Shown here: in pieces, positions 1 through 8,249 of the stretch
Layout: every line of letters starts with the position of its first letter
Position numbering within the stretch: the stretch's first letter is position 1
Origin: Dethiobacter sp.
GTDB taxonomy: Bacteria > Bacillota > Dethiobacteria > Dethiobacterales > Dethiobacteraceae
Direction of reading: 5' to 3'
DNA: 64,000 bases
Assembly: GCA_018335875.1 (NCBI GenBank)
Contig: JAGXRN010000034.1
Coordinates: 31,644-95,643, forward strand
Translations under genes and position numbers: made by a program
The notes under the pieces: model-generated
Database searches by the model: none
Told to the model about the DNA's origin: nothing
What the model saw: only the letters and a program-made list of their open reading frames with translations

Positions 1-491
1 AGAGCCGGCAGGCCATGGATATGATCATTGATAAGACTCTTTACTTCCACAATAAAGGCATCGACAAGGAAATTCTTACTGTAGACAATCACGCCGACGG
101 CGTTTACACCTATCTGCGCATGCAAAAAACTGACCCCAGGCGTGCCGAACAGGTCTGGGAGCTGCTGCGCAATAACGGAGGCAACCGCACAGGCATTGCC
201 ATCGGCCAGGTAGACAACCTGGGTTTTGTACATGCCGACCAGTTTACACAAAACCATACTTTCGGCAACGTAAGGGAGCGAACGTTCGGCGACATATGGA
301 CTGACGGCAGCCACCCAATCCTGGCCGGCCTGAAAGACCGCAAACCTCTCCTGAAAGGGCGCTGTGCAGCCTGCAAGTGGCTTAGTGTCTGCAACGGCAA
401 CTTTCGGGCACGCGCGGAAGCCGCCACAGGCGACTTCTGGGAGTCGGACCCGGCGTGCTACCTTACGGACACAGAAATCGGGGTGTGTTAG
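1..491 (+). CDS. ahbC: AhbC-type radical SAM haem synthase, C-terminal part
   Basis: This is the 3' end of a gene that begins before the window. The frame is open from base 3 and the first in-window ATG (15) lies inside the protein. The C-terminal cluster, with Cys in RCAACKWLSVC and then FWESDPACYL, is the SPASM-like end of the AhbC/NirJ family. AhbC removes two acetate side chains from 12,18-didecarboxysiroheme to give Fe-coproporphyrin III in the cytoplasm. The genes that follow (hemB, ahbD, ahbA, ahbB, hemL) support the AhbC assignment over the haem d1 enzyme NirJ. The radical-SAM CxxxCxxC motif lies upstream of the window and cannot be checked. Confidence 0.85.
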   Translation, partial: SRQAMDMIIDKTLYFHNKGIDKEILTVDNHADGVYTYLRMQKTDPRRAEQVWELLRNNGGNRTGIAIGQVDNLGFVHADQFTQNHTFGNVRERTFGDIWTDGSHPILAGLKDRKPLLKGRCAACKWLSVCNGNFRARAEAATGDFWESDPACYLTDTEIGVC

Positions 492-499
492 GCAGTCGG

Positions 500-615
500 T
501 TGATAGGCTGCGCATTACTTCGTCGCTACGGGCGCCGGCATCCTCGACGTATACACGATACGCCTGCGGTGCCGCCGCCCCAGGCTCCTCGTCCTGCTTG
601 CTTCTGAACCGCCTG
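500..615. repeat. Imperfect long inverted repeat in the ahbC-hemB gap
   Basis: The 209-base gap between ahbC and hemB holds no convincing gene. Its central part is GC-rich and folds on itself: the arm around GGGCGCCGGCATCC (about 528-545) pairs imperfectly with GGTGCCGCCGCCCC (about 567-582), around the short dyad CGTAT-ACACG-ATACG. The weak self-complementarity over about 110 bases resembles REP/MITE-like intergenic elements rather than a terminator. No second copy was noticed in the window. Confidence 0.3.
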
Positions 616-700
616 CTTGTAAGCCGGGATTGTAAGCACCTTACAGATAATAATAGTTGTTCATAAATCAATGCATTATTCATAAGGGAGGGGTGGAATT

Positions 701-1684
701 ATGTATTTTCCTGTTAACAGGCCGCGGAGGCTGCGGCGTACTGAGGCGTTAAGGAGTATGGTGCGTGAGACGCAGTTGTCTGTGCGGAATTTAATTTACC
801 CGCTTTTTGTCACGCATGGTGAGAGAGTGAAGGATTCAATTGCTTCCATGCCCGGCGTTTACCAGATGTCTGTGGATGAAATTGTCCGTGAGGCGGGCGA
901 ATGCCTGGGACTTGGCATAGCGGCAGTGATTCTTTTTGGCCTGCCGGCCTATAAGGATGAGAAAGGATCTTCGGCCTATGACCAGGAGGAAGTTCTCCAG
1001 CAGGCGGTGGCGGCGCTGAAAAGGGCTTATCCGGAGCTGATTGTGATTACCGATGTCTGTCTGTGCGAATATACCAGCCACGGCCACTGCGGCCTGATCA
1101 GCGGCGATGATGTGGAAAACGATACTACGCTGAACCTGCTGTCACGCACGGCGCTCTCTCATGCCCGTGCCGGCGCCGATATTGTGGCGCCCTCAGACAT
1201 GATGGATGGGCGTGTCGAGGCCATCCGCAGCACTCTTGACGAACACGGCTTTTCTCATATACCCATTCTTTCTTACGCTGTAAAATATGCTTCTGCCTTT
1301 TACGGGCCTTTTCGCGACGCCGCAGGGTCTGTGCCGCAGTTTGGTGACCGCCGTTCCTATCAGATGGACCCTGCCAACATCCGTGAAGCGCTTAAAGAAA
1401 CAGAACAGGACATAGCCGAGGGGGCCGACATGGTTATAGTTAAACCGGCCATGGCCTACATGGATGTAATACGTGCTGTTAAAGAGAATACCAATGTCCC
1501 CGTTGCCGCATACAACGTCTCGGGTGAGTACTCCATGGTCAAGGCGGCGGCTCAAAACGGCTGGATTGACGAGAAAAGAGTGGTCCTGGAAATTCTGACA
1601 GGTATTAAACGCGCCGGCGCTGACCTGATTATCACATATTTTGCCAAAGACGCAGCAATGTGGCTGAAGGAGGAAAAGCAATGA
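701..1684 (+). CDS. hemB: Delta-aminolevulinic acid dehydratase (porphobilinogen synthase)
   Basis: Condenses two 5-aminolevulinate molecules to porphobilinogen, an early step of tetrapyrrole synthesis. The 327-residue length is normal for the family. The zinc-site segment [14 protein letters not shown] is complete, and both active-site lysines are present: K195 in YAVKYASAF and the Schiff-base K248 in [10 protein letters not shown]. The ATG follows a strong GGGAGGGG ribosome site. It overlaps ahbD by four bases (ATGA), which indicates translational coupling. With hemL downstream this gives two of the early haem enzymes in one operon. Confidence 0.97.
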   Translation: MYFPVNRPRRLRRTEALRSMVRETQLSVRNLIYPLFVTHGERVKDSIASMPGVYQMSVDEIVREAGECLGLGIAAVILFGLPAYKDEKGSSAYDQEEVLQQAVAALKRAYPELIVITDVCLCEYTSHGHCGLISGDDVENDTTLNLLSRTALSHARAGADIVAPSDMMDGRVEAIRSTLDEHGFSHIPILSYAVKYASAFYGPFRDAAGSVPQFGDRRSYQMDPANIREALKETEQDIAEGADMVIVKPAMAYMDVIRAVKENTNVPVAAYNVSGEYSMVKAAAQNGWIDEKRVVLEILTGIKRAGADLIITYFAKDAAMWLKEEKQ

Positions 1685-2694
1685 TAATTTCCTGGAATAC
1701 TACCCGTGAATGCCATCTGAAGTGCAAGCACTGCTATCGTGATGCAGGCGACAGGGAGGCCGGGGAGCTTTCAACTGATGAGGGGAAAGCACTTATTGAC
1801 GAGATAGCCAAAGCAGGCTTTAAAATACTGATACTTTCCGGTGGGGAGCCGCTCCTGCGCGAGGATATATTTGAGCTTACCACCCACGCCAGGGAGAGAG
1901 GAATGCGCCCGGTTTTCGGCACCACCGGCACAACAATCACACCCGAAGTGGCAGGGAAACTAAAAGCAGCAGGAGCTGCCTGCATCGGTATTTCCCTTGA
2001 CAGTGCCGGCCCCGCCATCCACGACGAGTTTCGCCAGGTGCCGGGCTCCTGGCAGGGCGCTATTGAGGGCATGAAAAACTGCCGTGAGCAGGGCCTCCCT
2101 TTCCAGGTCCACACCACAGTGGTGGAACAGAATTATCATGAGTTTGAGTCTATCACAGACCTGGCTGTGGAAAAAGGAGCTGTGGCTCACCATGTGTTTT
2201 TCCTGGTGCCCACGGGACGTGCCAGGGATATGGAGGCTGAAGGCCTGCGGGAGATGCAGTACGAGCAGCTGCTGCACCGCATTCTGAAAAAGCAAAAGCA
2301 GGTAAAAATTGAACTGAAACCCACCTGTGCCCCGCAGTTTATGCGCATTGCCAGGCAGATGGGCATGGAAATGCGCTTCTCCCGGGGTTGCCTGGCGGGC
2401 ACCGCCTACTGCTGCATTATTCCCAGCGGTGACGTCCATCCCTGCCCCTACCTTCCTGTTAAAGTAGGCAATGTGCGCGAGACTCCCTTTTCCGAAATCT
2501 GGCGCAATGCCGAGATGTTTAAGCAGTTTAGAAGCGACGAATTCGGCGGCAAATGCGGAACCTGCAACCATAAAGATGTTTGCAGCGGCTGCCGCGCCCG
2601 CGCCTACTATTACACCGAAGGCGACTACATGGCAGAAGACCCGTGGTGCCTGTACCGGAGGGGTTCATCCCATGAAGCAAAAAACTGCTGTTGA
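1681..2694 (+). CDS. ahbD: AhbD, radical SAM haem synthase (Fe-coproporphyrin III to haem)
   Basis: A radical SAM enzyme with the cluster motif CHLKCKHC (C11, C15, C18) close to the N-terminus, the GGEP motif near residue 54, and a SPASM-like C-terminus rich in Cys ([17 protein letters not shown]). Family knowledge: AhbD oxidatively decarboxylates two propionates of Fe-coproporphyrin III to the vinyl groups of haem b, the last step of the siroheme-dependent pathway. The ATG at 1681 overlaps the hemB stop. An upstream in-frame start exists inside hemB but adds non-homologous residues. The 3' end overlaps ahbA by 23 bases. Confidence 0.92.
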   Translation: MIISWNTTRECHLKCKHCYRDAGDREAGELSTDEGKALIDEIAKAGFKILILSGGEPLLREDIFELTTHARERGMRPVFGTTGTTITPEVAGKLKAAGAACIGISLDSAGPAIHDEFRQVPGSWQGAIEGMKNCREQGLPFQVHTTVVEQNYHEFESITDLAVEKGAVAHHVFFLVPTGRARDMEAEGLREMQYEQLLHRILKKQKQVKIELKPTCAPQFMRIARQMGMEMRFSRGCLAGTAYCCIIPSGDVHPCPYLPVKVGNVRETPFSEIWRNAEMFKQFRSDEFGGKCGTCNHKDVCSGCRARAYYYTEGDYMAEDPWCLYRRGSSHEAKNCC

Positions 2695-3157
2695 CAGCCT
2701 CTCAGGTGTGGACAGAGAACTCCTTAATATTATTCAGACCGACTTTCCTCTTGAGCCCAGGCCCTATGCTGTAATCGGCGAGCGACTTGGCCTCAGTGAG
2801 AAAGATACGCTTTCCCGCGTTGCCGCACTCAAAGAAAAGGGTGTCATCAGGCGTATAGGCGGCATCTTTGACTCCGGTAAGCTTGGTTTTTCATCCACTT
2901 TGGTGGCGCTGAAAGTAGAAGAAGACAGGGTGGAAGAGGTGGCGCGCAGCGTGGGCAGCTATGCCGGGGTTACTCATAATTACCAGCGCGCACACGAGTT
3001 CAACCTCTGGTATACACTGGTTGCCCCCTCTGTGGGGGCAATGGAACAGATTCTTGCTGAAACGTCATGCCTGCCCGGTGTGCTTAAACTGCGCAACCTG
3101 CCTGCACTGAGGCTGTTTAAAATCGGTGTTAATTTTGATATGCAGGAGAACGATTGA
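2672..3157 (+). CDS. ahbA: Siroheme decarboxylase subunit AhbA (AsnC/Lrp-like fold)
   Basis: About 161 residues with an N-terminal winged helix (LLNIIQTDFPLEPRPYAVIG) and a ferredoxin-like domain, the pattern of the NirDL/AhbAB family. With AhbB it removes carboxyl groups from siroheme to give 12,18-didecarboxysiroheme. The segment VIRRIGGIFDSGKLGF is typical of the A subunit, as opposed to the histidine-rich version in AhbB. The ATG at 2672 lies inside the end of ahbD. A longer reading from 2471 would lie almost wholly within ahbD and is rejected. It ends one base into the ahbB start. Confidence 0.9.
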   Translation: MKQKTAVDSLSGVDRELLNIIQTDFPLEPRPYAVIGERLGLSEKDTLSRVAALKEKGVIRRIGGIFDSGKLGFSSTLVALKVEEDRVEEVARSVGSYAGVTHNYQRAHEFNLWYTLVAPSVGAMEQILAETSCLPGVLKLRNLPALRLFKIGVNFDMQEND

Positions 3158-3624
3158 TGATACTAAGTGAACTTGACAAAAAAATTATTTCCCACCTGCA
3201 GGGAGACCTGCCCCTTGAAGCCAATCCGTATGCTGCTATTGCTGCACGTGTAGGCATATCAGAAGAAGTACTGCTGCAAAAAATAAAGGACTACCTTGAG
3301 GCCGGCATTATGCGCCGCTTTGGCACGATTTTAAGGCACCACCAGGCAGGTTATACTGCCAACGCCATGTGTGGCTGGAATGTGCCTGCGGACAGAGTGG
3401 AAGATGTGGGCAGGGTTATGGCTTCTTTCAAAGAAGCTTCACATGTTTACCAGAGACCCACCTATCCCGATTGGCCCTACAACCTTTTCACTATGCTGCA
3501 CGGCAGGACACAGGAAGACCTAAAGGATGCCGCGCGCAGGATCTCAGACCTGACAGGTATAAGCGACTACAAACTGCTTTACAGCACCAGGGAATTTAAA
3601 AAGACAAGCATGGATTACTTTTAA
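3157..3624 (+). CDS. ahbB: Siroheme decarboxylase subunit AhbB
   Basis: Partner of AhbA: a second winged-helix/Lrp-like protein of about 155 residues. It contains IMRRFGTILRHHQAGYTANA, where the adjacent histidines match the position used for binding tetrapyrrole in AhbB/NirL proteins (family knowledge). The start chosen is the ATG at 3157, which shares its A with the ahbA stop TGA. A TTG one codon earlier is possible. The overlapping, equal-sized pair suggests a co-translated 1:1 complex. Confidence 0.9.
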   Translation: MILSELDKKIISHLQGDLPLEANPYAAIAARVGISEEVLLQKIKDYLEAGIMRRFGTILRHHQAGYTANAMCGWNVPADRVEDVGRVMASFKEASHVYQRPTYPDWPYNLFTMLHGRTQEDLKDAARRISDLTGISDYKLLYSTREFKKTSMDYF

Positions 3625-3629
3625 AACTG

Positions 3630-3656
3630 GCCGGGCCGGCTAACATCCGGCCTGGC
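3630..3656 (+). other. GC-rich hairpin between ahbB and hemL
   Basis: A ten-base-pair stem (GCCGGGCCGG with CCGGCCTGGC, one G-U pair) around a seven-base loop, directly after the ahbB stop. No T-run follows, so it is not a classic terminator. It may be an RNA-processing or mRNA-stability element within the operon. Confidence 0.45.
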
Positions 3657-3727
3657 TGTAAGCTGTCTGATCAGGATTTTGTTCTGAAGCCGCTTGATAT
3701 ACATATTAACATTAAGGGGGTATTTAG

Positions 3728-5017
3728 ATGTTAGAACGTTCTGGAGAGCTCTTTGCACAGGCACAGAAGTTAATGCCCGGCGGAGTAAACAGCCCTGTAC
3801 GGGCCTTTAAGTCTGTGGGCATGGATCCTCTGTTTATTACACGGGGCACGGGCTCAAAAATCTACGATGCAGACAGCAACAGTTATATAGATTATGTAGG
3901 TTCCTGGGGGCCACTTATTTTAGGGCATGCCCACCCGCGTATCGTGGAGGCGGTCATCTCTGCTGCCGCACGCGGTACAAGCTTTGGCGCTCCCACTGAA
4001 CTGGAGATTGAGTTGGCGCGTATGGTGATTGAAGCAGTCCCCTCGGTGGAGATGGTGCGCATGGTTAATTCGGGTACAGAGGCTGTAATGGGAGCTCTGC
4101 GCCTGGCCCGGGGTTTTACCGGTCGCGAAAAAGTAATTAAGTTTATCGGCTGTTATCACGGCCATGCCGACAGCCTGCTCATTAAAGCGGGTTCTGGTGT
4201 TACCACCCTCGGCCTGCCCGACAGCCCCGGCGTCACCGCCGGTACGGCCAAAGACACCCTCACTGTCCACTTTAACGACCTTAATGCAGTTGAAGAAATC
4301 TTCTCACAGGCAGGCGAAGAAATCGCAGCAGTAATTGTGGAGCCCATTGCCGGCAACATGGGCCTGGCGCTGCCAAAGCCCGGTTTTCTGCAGGGATTAC
4401 GGGATTTAACTGCCAGGCATGGCGCCCTGCTGATTTTTGACGAGGTGATGACCGGCTTTCGTGTCGCCTACGGCGGCGCGCAGGAGCTTTATGGCATCAC
4501 CCCCGACCTGACTACCTTGGGCAAAGTAATCGGTGGCGGCCTGCCGGTAGGCGCCTACGGCGGCAGGAAGGACATAATGGAACAGGTGGCGCCAAGCGGC
4601 CCTGTCTACCAGGCGGGCACTCTCTCGGGCAACCCGCTTGCCATGAGCGCCGGGCTGGAGATGCTCAAAGCCCTAAAAGAGCCGGGTACTTATGAAGAGC
4701 TGGAGGCTAAATCTGCAAAGCTGGCCGATGGCTTAAAAGCACTGGCCGATAAGCACGGCACAGAAACCTGCTTCAGGCGCGCCGGCTCCATGTCCTGTAT
4801 CTATTTTACCAAAGAAGAGGTATTTGATTTCCCCACAGCCCTCACTTCAGACATTCCGCGCTTCCGCGCTTACTTTAAGGCACTGCTGGAAAACGGGGTC
4901 TATATTGCTCCGTCGCAGTTTGAAGCAGGCTTTGTCTCACTTTCGCACAGCGATGAAGACATCTTGCACACACTGGACGCCGCAGACAGAGCTTTTGCTG
5001 CCGCGTCACGGGTGTGA
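3728..5017 (+). CDS. hemL: Glutamate-1-semialdehyde 2,1-aminomutase
   Basis: PLP enzyme that converts glutamate-1-semialdehyde to 5-aminolevulinate, the substrate of HemB, in the C5 pathway. It has 429 residues, the family length. Visible marks are the N-terminal [15 protein letters not shown], the PLP-site [15 protein letters not shown] segment ([12 protein letters not shown]), and the Schiff-base lysine K266 in [14 protein letters not shown] good ribosome site (AAGGGGGT) precedes the ATG. It is the last haem gene of the group; cytochrome genes follow after 64 bases. Confidence 0.97.
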   Translation: MLERSGELFAQAQKLMPGGVNSPVRAFKSVGMDPLFITRGTGSKIYDADSNSYIDYVGSWGPLILGHAHPRIVEAVISAAARGTSFGAPTELEIELARMVIEAVPSVEMVRMVNSGTEAVMGALRLARGFTGREKVIKFIGCYHGHADSLLIKAGSGVTTLGLPDSPGVTAGTAKDTLTVHFNDLNAVEEIFSQAGEEIAAVIVEPIAGNMGLALPKPGFLQGLRDLTARHGALLIFDEVMTGFRVAYGGAQELYGITPDLTTLGKVIGGGLPVGAYGGRKDIMEQVAPSGPVYQAGTLSGNPLAMSAGLEMLKALKEPGTYEELEAKSAKLADGLKALADKHGTETCFRRAGSMSCIYFTKEEVFDFPTALTSDIPRFRAYFKALLENGVYIAPSQFEAGFVSLSHSDEDILHTLDAADRAFAAASRV

Positions 5018-5081
5018 CGCATATCACAGCCAGCCAGCGAATATTCAGATAGACTGTAGTAAAAAACCGGGGTGATTGTCT

Positions 5082-6152
5082 GTGCGCCAAGTGTTTTTGT
5101 TTTTCTCCGTCCTGGTTTTGCTTGCTGCTGCGGGATGCACTGCAAGATACTCAGATTCTGCCGCTAGCGGAGAAGACACCTGTGTGTCCTGCCACGGCGA
5201 GACCGCCCGCTTTGTTTCGGCCTCGGTGCACGGCACAGAGGGCTTAGGCTGCAGCCACTGCCACTCTGAAGCCGCTGCTCACCTAAAGGACAGGCGTGTC
5301 TCACCCGGTGTTGATTATTCCGGCGCTACCTGTGCGGTCTGCCACGGGACAGAATACCATGAGTGGACATCATCACCCCATGCTGTGATACCACTTAACC
5401 TGCTGCCCAATGATACGCGTATCATGGAATGCCTGAAATGCCACCAGGCGGGCGGGTTTGCTGCAGTATTGGCAAGCGGTGGCAACTTTAAAAACGCCAA
5501 GGCTCCGCCACCCACCAGAGAGCCCGAGCCAGTCACCTGTGTTGCCTGCCACACGCCGCATGGCGGAACCGACTATAAACTGCTGCGGCTGCCCAAAGAA
5601 GAACTTTGTGCCGCCTGTCATGGCGGCAAATGGCAGAACCTGGTGCTAAACGGTACAGGAGGCCACCAATACCCGGGACGTGATTACACTGTTTTTTCTG
5701 CTCACCCGCACAACAGCGTCGGGCATTGTGCAACCTGCCATATGGCACGTACTCCGGGAGCGGATGGCGTGGGAGGGCATACATTCAGTATGCGAGCAAA
5801 AGACGGCGGGCAGCAAAACACAGGCGCCTGTGCCGCTTGTCACGGTGAAACTGAGGATTATAATATAAGCGGCAGGCAGCACGAAGTTGATGCGCTGCTT
5901 ATACAACTGCGCACCGTCCTTGAGGAGCGCAACAACGGCAGCCTGCCCGGTTTTCAGCCCGGCGCCTGCAACCAGTGTCATCGCGGCGGCACGCTGCCGT
6001 TTGATGACGACCCGGAGTTAATACTTGAGGAAGCCTATGAAAATTACAAACTGGTGGACCGTGACAAGTCACGTGGGGTTCACAACCCGGGCTATGCCCT
6101 ACAGCTGCTGCGTGACAGCCTGGAAAGCGTGAAAAAAGAATATAGCCGCTAG
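5082..6152 (+). CDS. Nine-haem c-type cytochrome lipoprotein
   Basis: I count nine CxxCH haem sites (CVSCH, CSHCH, CAVCH, CLKCH, CVACH, CAACH, CATCH, CAACH, CNQCH) in about 356 residues. The N-terminus is a lipoprotein signal: hydrophobic FLFFSVLVLLAAAGC, with the Cys of AAGC as the likely lipidated residue. It should therefore sit on the outer face of the membrane as an electron carrier. I chose GTG 5082, because GGGGTG then has normal spacing; TTG 5076 is the alternative. The C-terminal 60 residues are charged and lack haem sites. No catalytic family is recognised. It is closed by a terminator at 6163, so it may be transcribed with the haem genes or alone. Confidence 0.88.
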   Translation: MRQVFLFFSVLVLLAAAGCTARYSDSAASGEDTCVSCHGETARFVSASVHGTEGLGCSHCHSEAAAHLKDRRVSPGVDYSGATCAVCHGTEYHEWTSSPHAVIPLNLLPNDTRIMECLKCHQAGGFAAVLASGGNFKNAKAPPPTREPEPVTCVACHTPHGGTDYKLLRLPKEELCAACHGGKWQNLVLNGTGGHQYPGRDYTVFSAHPHNSVGHCATCHMARTPGADGVGGHTFSMRAKDGGQQNTGACAACHGETEDYNISGRQHEVDALLIQLRTVLEERNNGSLPGFQPGACNQCHRGGTLPFDDDPELILEEAYENYKLVDRDKSRGVHNPGYALQLLRDSLESVKKEYSR

Positions 6153-6162
6153 AGTATTAACA

Positions 6163-6190
6163 GGGACAGCAAAAGCTGTCCCGTTTCATT
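6163..6190 (+). terminator. Rho-independent terminator after the nine-haem cytochrome
   Basis: A perfect eight-base stem, GGGACAGC/GCTGTCCC, with an AAAA loop followed by a T-rich stretch (GTTTCATTTTATTT). Its core sequence is repeated in the terminator at 7288, on the other side of the selenoprotein gene. Confidence 0.85.
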
Positions 6191-6457
6191 TTATTTGTAC
6201 AAAGATGTCAGTAAAGATTCCAGCCATAAGATTTGTTTATGGCTATTGTATATAGGTATGGATGCAACACAGGGAAATACCTTACGCACTTCGAATATAA
6301 TTAATCATATAGTTTAAGTTATAGTATCCCGTGTGAGTTTGTCCATATTGGTGAAAGTGATAACTATAACAATACGTAGAGGGGGTGGGTTCAGCATTCA
6401 ATGATGTATAAGTTGCAGACATTGCCGGTACATACCAAAACAAAGGAGGAAGAGTAG
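6191..6457 (+). promoter_or_regulatory. AT-rich leader of the selenoprotein gene
   Basis: There is no gene in this AT-rich stretch. It contains an eight-base inverted repeat (AGCCATAA at 6222-6229, TTATGGCT at 6237-6244), which is a possible operator. It also has a TATAAT at 6296-6301 without a clear -35 box. The promoter of the next gene must lie here because a terminator precedes it, but I cannot place it firmly. Confidence 0.4.
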
Positions 6458-7261
6458 ATGCCAAACGAAAAAGTGAAAGAGTTAACAAGGAGGAAGTTCT
6501 TACACGGGGCAGGGACTTCTCTCGCCGGACTTGCCTTGGCTGGCAGCGTGGGATTGCTGCTGCCGGGGTGCACGAAGCAAGCAACACCAGCACCGGTGGC
6601 GGCGCCGGACCCTGTAATCGGGGTACCCCAATGGCCTTTAAGCTACGTAAAGCTGGACCCCGCTGCGGCGGAGAAAAAAGCCTATGACGCCTATATGAAG
6701 GACGGGTGAGGCTACGGCGCTGCTGAGGGGACCCTCGGCTATTTGGCAGAAGTAGTGGGTTATCCTTTTAACCAAATTCCCACAGAAGGTTTTTCAGCTT
6801 TTAAATCCGGCGTCCACGGTTGGGGCTCAATCTGTGGTGCGCTGGTGCCTGCTATCTATGCAATAAACGTGGTGGCAGAAGGCGATGATCAAGTCAAGAT
6901 GATTAACGAACTGATGGCCTGGTACAAAGACACTCCTTTCCCCATCTACCAACCCAAGGGCATGAACCTGCCAACTACTGTGGCAGACTCCAGCTTGTGC
7001 CATGTTTCAGTCACAAAATTTATGCAGGCTATGAACATTCCCCGTGATGCACCGGAGCGCAAGGAGCGCTGCGGCGGACTGACGGCGGATGTGGCGAAGT
7101 TTACAGTGGCTATGCTGAATGACTTTGCAGACAAGAAGTTGGCCACAGGTGTATTCAAGCCATCTGCTGTTGTGGGCGAGTGTATGGCCTGCCACAGCAA
7201 ATTGGAATGGGCTCATGGCAAGGAAACCTGCACCTCGTGCCACGGCGACCCGCATAAGTAA
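6458..7261 (+). CDS. Selenocysteine-containing split-Soret-type dihaem cytochrome (Tat lipoprotein)
   Basis: One 267-codon frame interrupted only by TGA at 6707-6709 (codon 84); upstream and downstream parts are in the same phase. The N-terminus has a twin-arginine motif (TRRKFL, residues 10-15), a hydrophobic stretch and a lipobox-like LLPGC ending at C38. The middle matches the C_GCAxxG_C_C redox family, to which split-Soret cytochrome c is related: residue 84 in the DG(U)GYGAAEG context takes the place of the first conserved Cys, followed by GSICGAL, SSLCHVS and RCGGLT. Two haem sites close the protein, CMACH (242-246) and CTSCH (258-262). A stem-loop suited to a bacterial SECIS follows the TGA. 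AAAGGAGGA precedes the ATG. Expected role: exported redox protein with two haems and probably an Fe-S or Sec/Cys centre. The alternative, a nonsense mutation, is less likely because the 172 downstream codons keep all family residues. selABCD are not in the window. Confidence 0.85.
6707..6709 (+). other. In-frame TGA read as selenocysteine (codon 84)
   Basis: The TGA replaces a cysteine codon at a conserved redox position, and the frame continues for 183 codons to a normal TAA. The first downstream in-frame start codon is a TTG at 6743 with no ribosome site, so a separate second gene is unlikely. Confidence 0.8.
6722..6739 (+). promoter_or_regulatory. Candidate bacterial SECIS hairpin
   Basis: A seven-base-pair stem (GCTGAGG with CCTCGGC, one U-G pair) closes a GGAC tetraloop. 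The loop begins about 20 bases after the TGA, the distance expected for a bacterial selenocysteine insertion element, and it carries G residues at the apex as SelB-binding loops commonly do. Confidence 0.65.
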
Positions 7262-7287
7262 GCTTCAAACTTCCATGCTTTTTGCAG

Positions 7288-7320
7288 GCAGGGACAGCAA
7301 CCGCTGTCCCTGCTTTTTAT
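7288..7320 (+). terminator. Rho-independent terminator after the selenoprotein gene
   Basis: An eleven-base perfect stem, GCAGGGACAGC/GCTGTCCCTGC, with an AACC loop followed by TTTTTATTGT. It shares the GGGACAGC core with the terminator at 6163, so the selenoprotein gene is flanked by near-identical hairpins and forms its own transcription unit. Confidence 0.9.
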
Positions 7321-7544
7321 TGTCGTCAAGGAAATTATAGCATACCTTCTACTTTTTATCTCCAGTACATTCCATGGGAAAAAATACATTCAAAATCCGA
7401 CAAATTTGTGTATAAAATGTGTCGAAAAAAGAAGGTGTTTATGTCAACCAAGTGAATAGTTATATTGCTCACAAGCGAGATGACTCAGCAGAGAGCGTCA
7501 ACTCAAAATAATTTGTTGGTTTATAGTTTTCAGGGGGTGTTCAA
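7321..7544 (+). promoter_or_regulatory. Intergenic leader of the NapC-like cytochrome operon
   Basis: There is no gene here. TATAAA at 7411-7416 may be a -10 box; I see no good -35 element. The interrupted dyad CGACA (7399)...TGTCG (7420) overlaps this box and could be an operator. The rest is AT-rich and unremarkable up to the GGGGGTG ribosome site before 7545. Confidence 0.35.
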
Positions 7545-8249
7545 ATGCAAAGATTGAAGATCTTTAAGGGTCTTTCCCATGGTGCCAGAAGGGGGCTTTA
7601 TGCAGCGGGGGCTGTTTTTGCCTGCATAATCTTTATTTTCCTGCTGACCTTGGCAGCGGATGCACGGAAGCCGGAATTCTGTGCCAACTGTCATCTGATA
7701 CAGCCTTATTACTACACCTGGGAAAACTCTCCCCACAGCAAAGTCAATTGTCTTGAATGCCATGTTGAGCAGGGTACAGGTTTTGTAGCGATACAGGCAC
7801 GGGGTTTGAAAAACCTGTCTGTTTATAGAGCGGGAGATGTAGACCCGCCAATTACCGGCACAAAAAAAATCAGCAGTGATGTCTGCCTGCGCTGTCATTC
7901 TCCTAACAGAAAAATTACACCGTCAAAAGATCTGTCCATACCACACAGCGAGCATCTGGGCTATGGCACCGACTGTGTCGATTGCCATGTGGGCGTCAGT
8001 CACGGCGGAATCAGTGAGATGGATAAATTTAGTGTCGACGAAACTGTCCTGGCCGGTTTTAAAAATACTGACTATAACGATTTTGCCCTTACAAAGACAC
8101 GCTGCCTTGAGTGCCATAATGGTATGAAAGCTACTTATAACTGCCAGGCCTGTCATACCGAAACCCGTATTCCCAGTAACCACTCACAGACTGCCACGGT
8201 GCAGGAGACAAATGTCTGTGACTTCCAGAGTAAAACACCCTGCCGGTAA
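7545..8249 (+). CDS. NapC/NirT-like six-haem membrane cytochrome c
   Basis: 234 residues. A single N-terminal membrane anchor (about residues 18-38, AAGAVFACIIFIFLLTLAA) is followed by FCANCH and five more haem sites (CLECH, CLRCH, CVDCH, CLECH, CQACH). The spacing of the first haems, with the YYYTWENSPHSKVNC context, matches the NapC/NirT quinol-dehydrogenase domain. Such proteins take electrons from menaquinol and pass them to extracytoplasmic carriers (family knowledge). The last 20 residues after the sixth haem are low in family character. The next gene starts 38 bases inside this one. Confidence 0.87.
   Translation: MQRLKIFKGLSHGARRGLYAAGAVFACIIFIFLLTLAADARKPEFCANCHLIQPYYYTWENSPHSKVNCLECHVEQGTGFVAIQARGLKNLSVYRAGDVDPPITGTKKISSDVCLRCHSPNRKITPSKDLSIPHSEHLGYGTDCVDCHVGVSHGGISEMDKFSVDETVLAGFKNTDYNDFALTKTRCLECHNGMKATYNCQACHTETRIPSNHSQTATVQETNVCDFQSKTPCR

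Noticed and set aside
364..666. A 100-codon plus-strand frame across the ahbC end and the following gap
   Set aside because: It runs out of phase over ahbC, has no ribosome site and a low-complexity product.
1960..2571. A 203-codon minus-strand frame opposite ahbD
   Set aside because: Antisense shadow of a well-recognised gene in GC-rich coding DNA; no family features.
6743..7261. A separate gene starting at TTG 6743
   Set aside because: No ribosome site, no signal peptide although it carries haem sites, and it is in the same phase as the preceding frame across a TGA; selenocysteine read-through explains it better.
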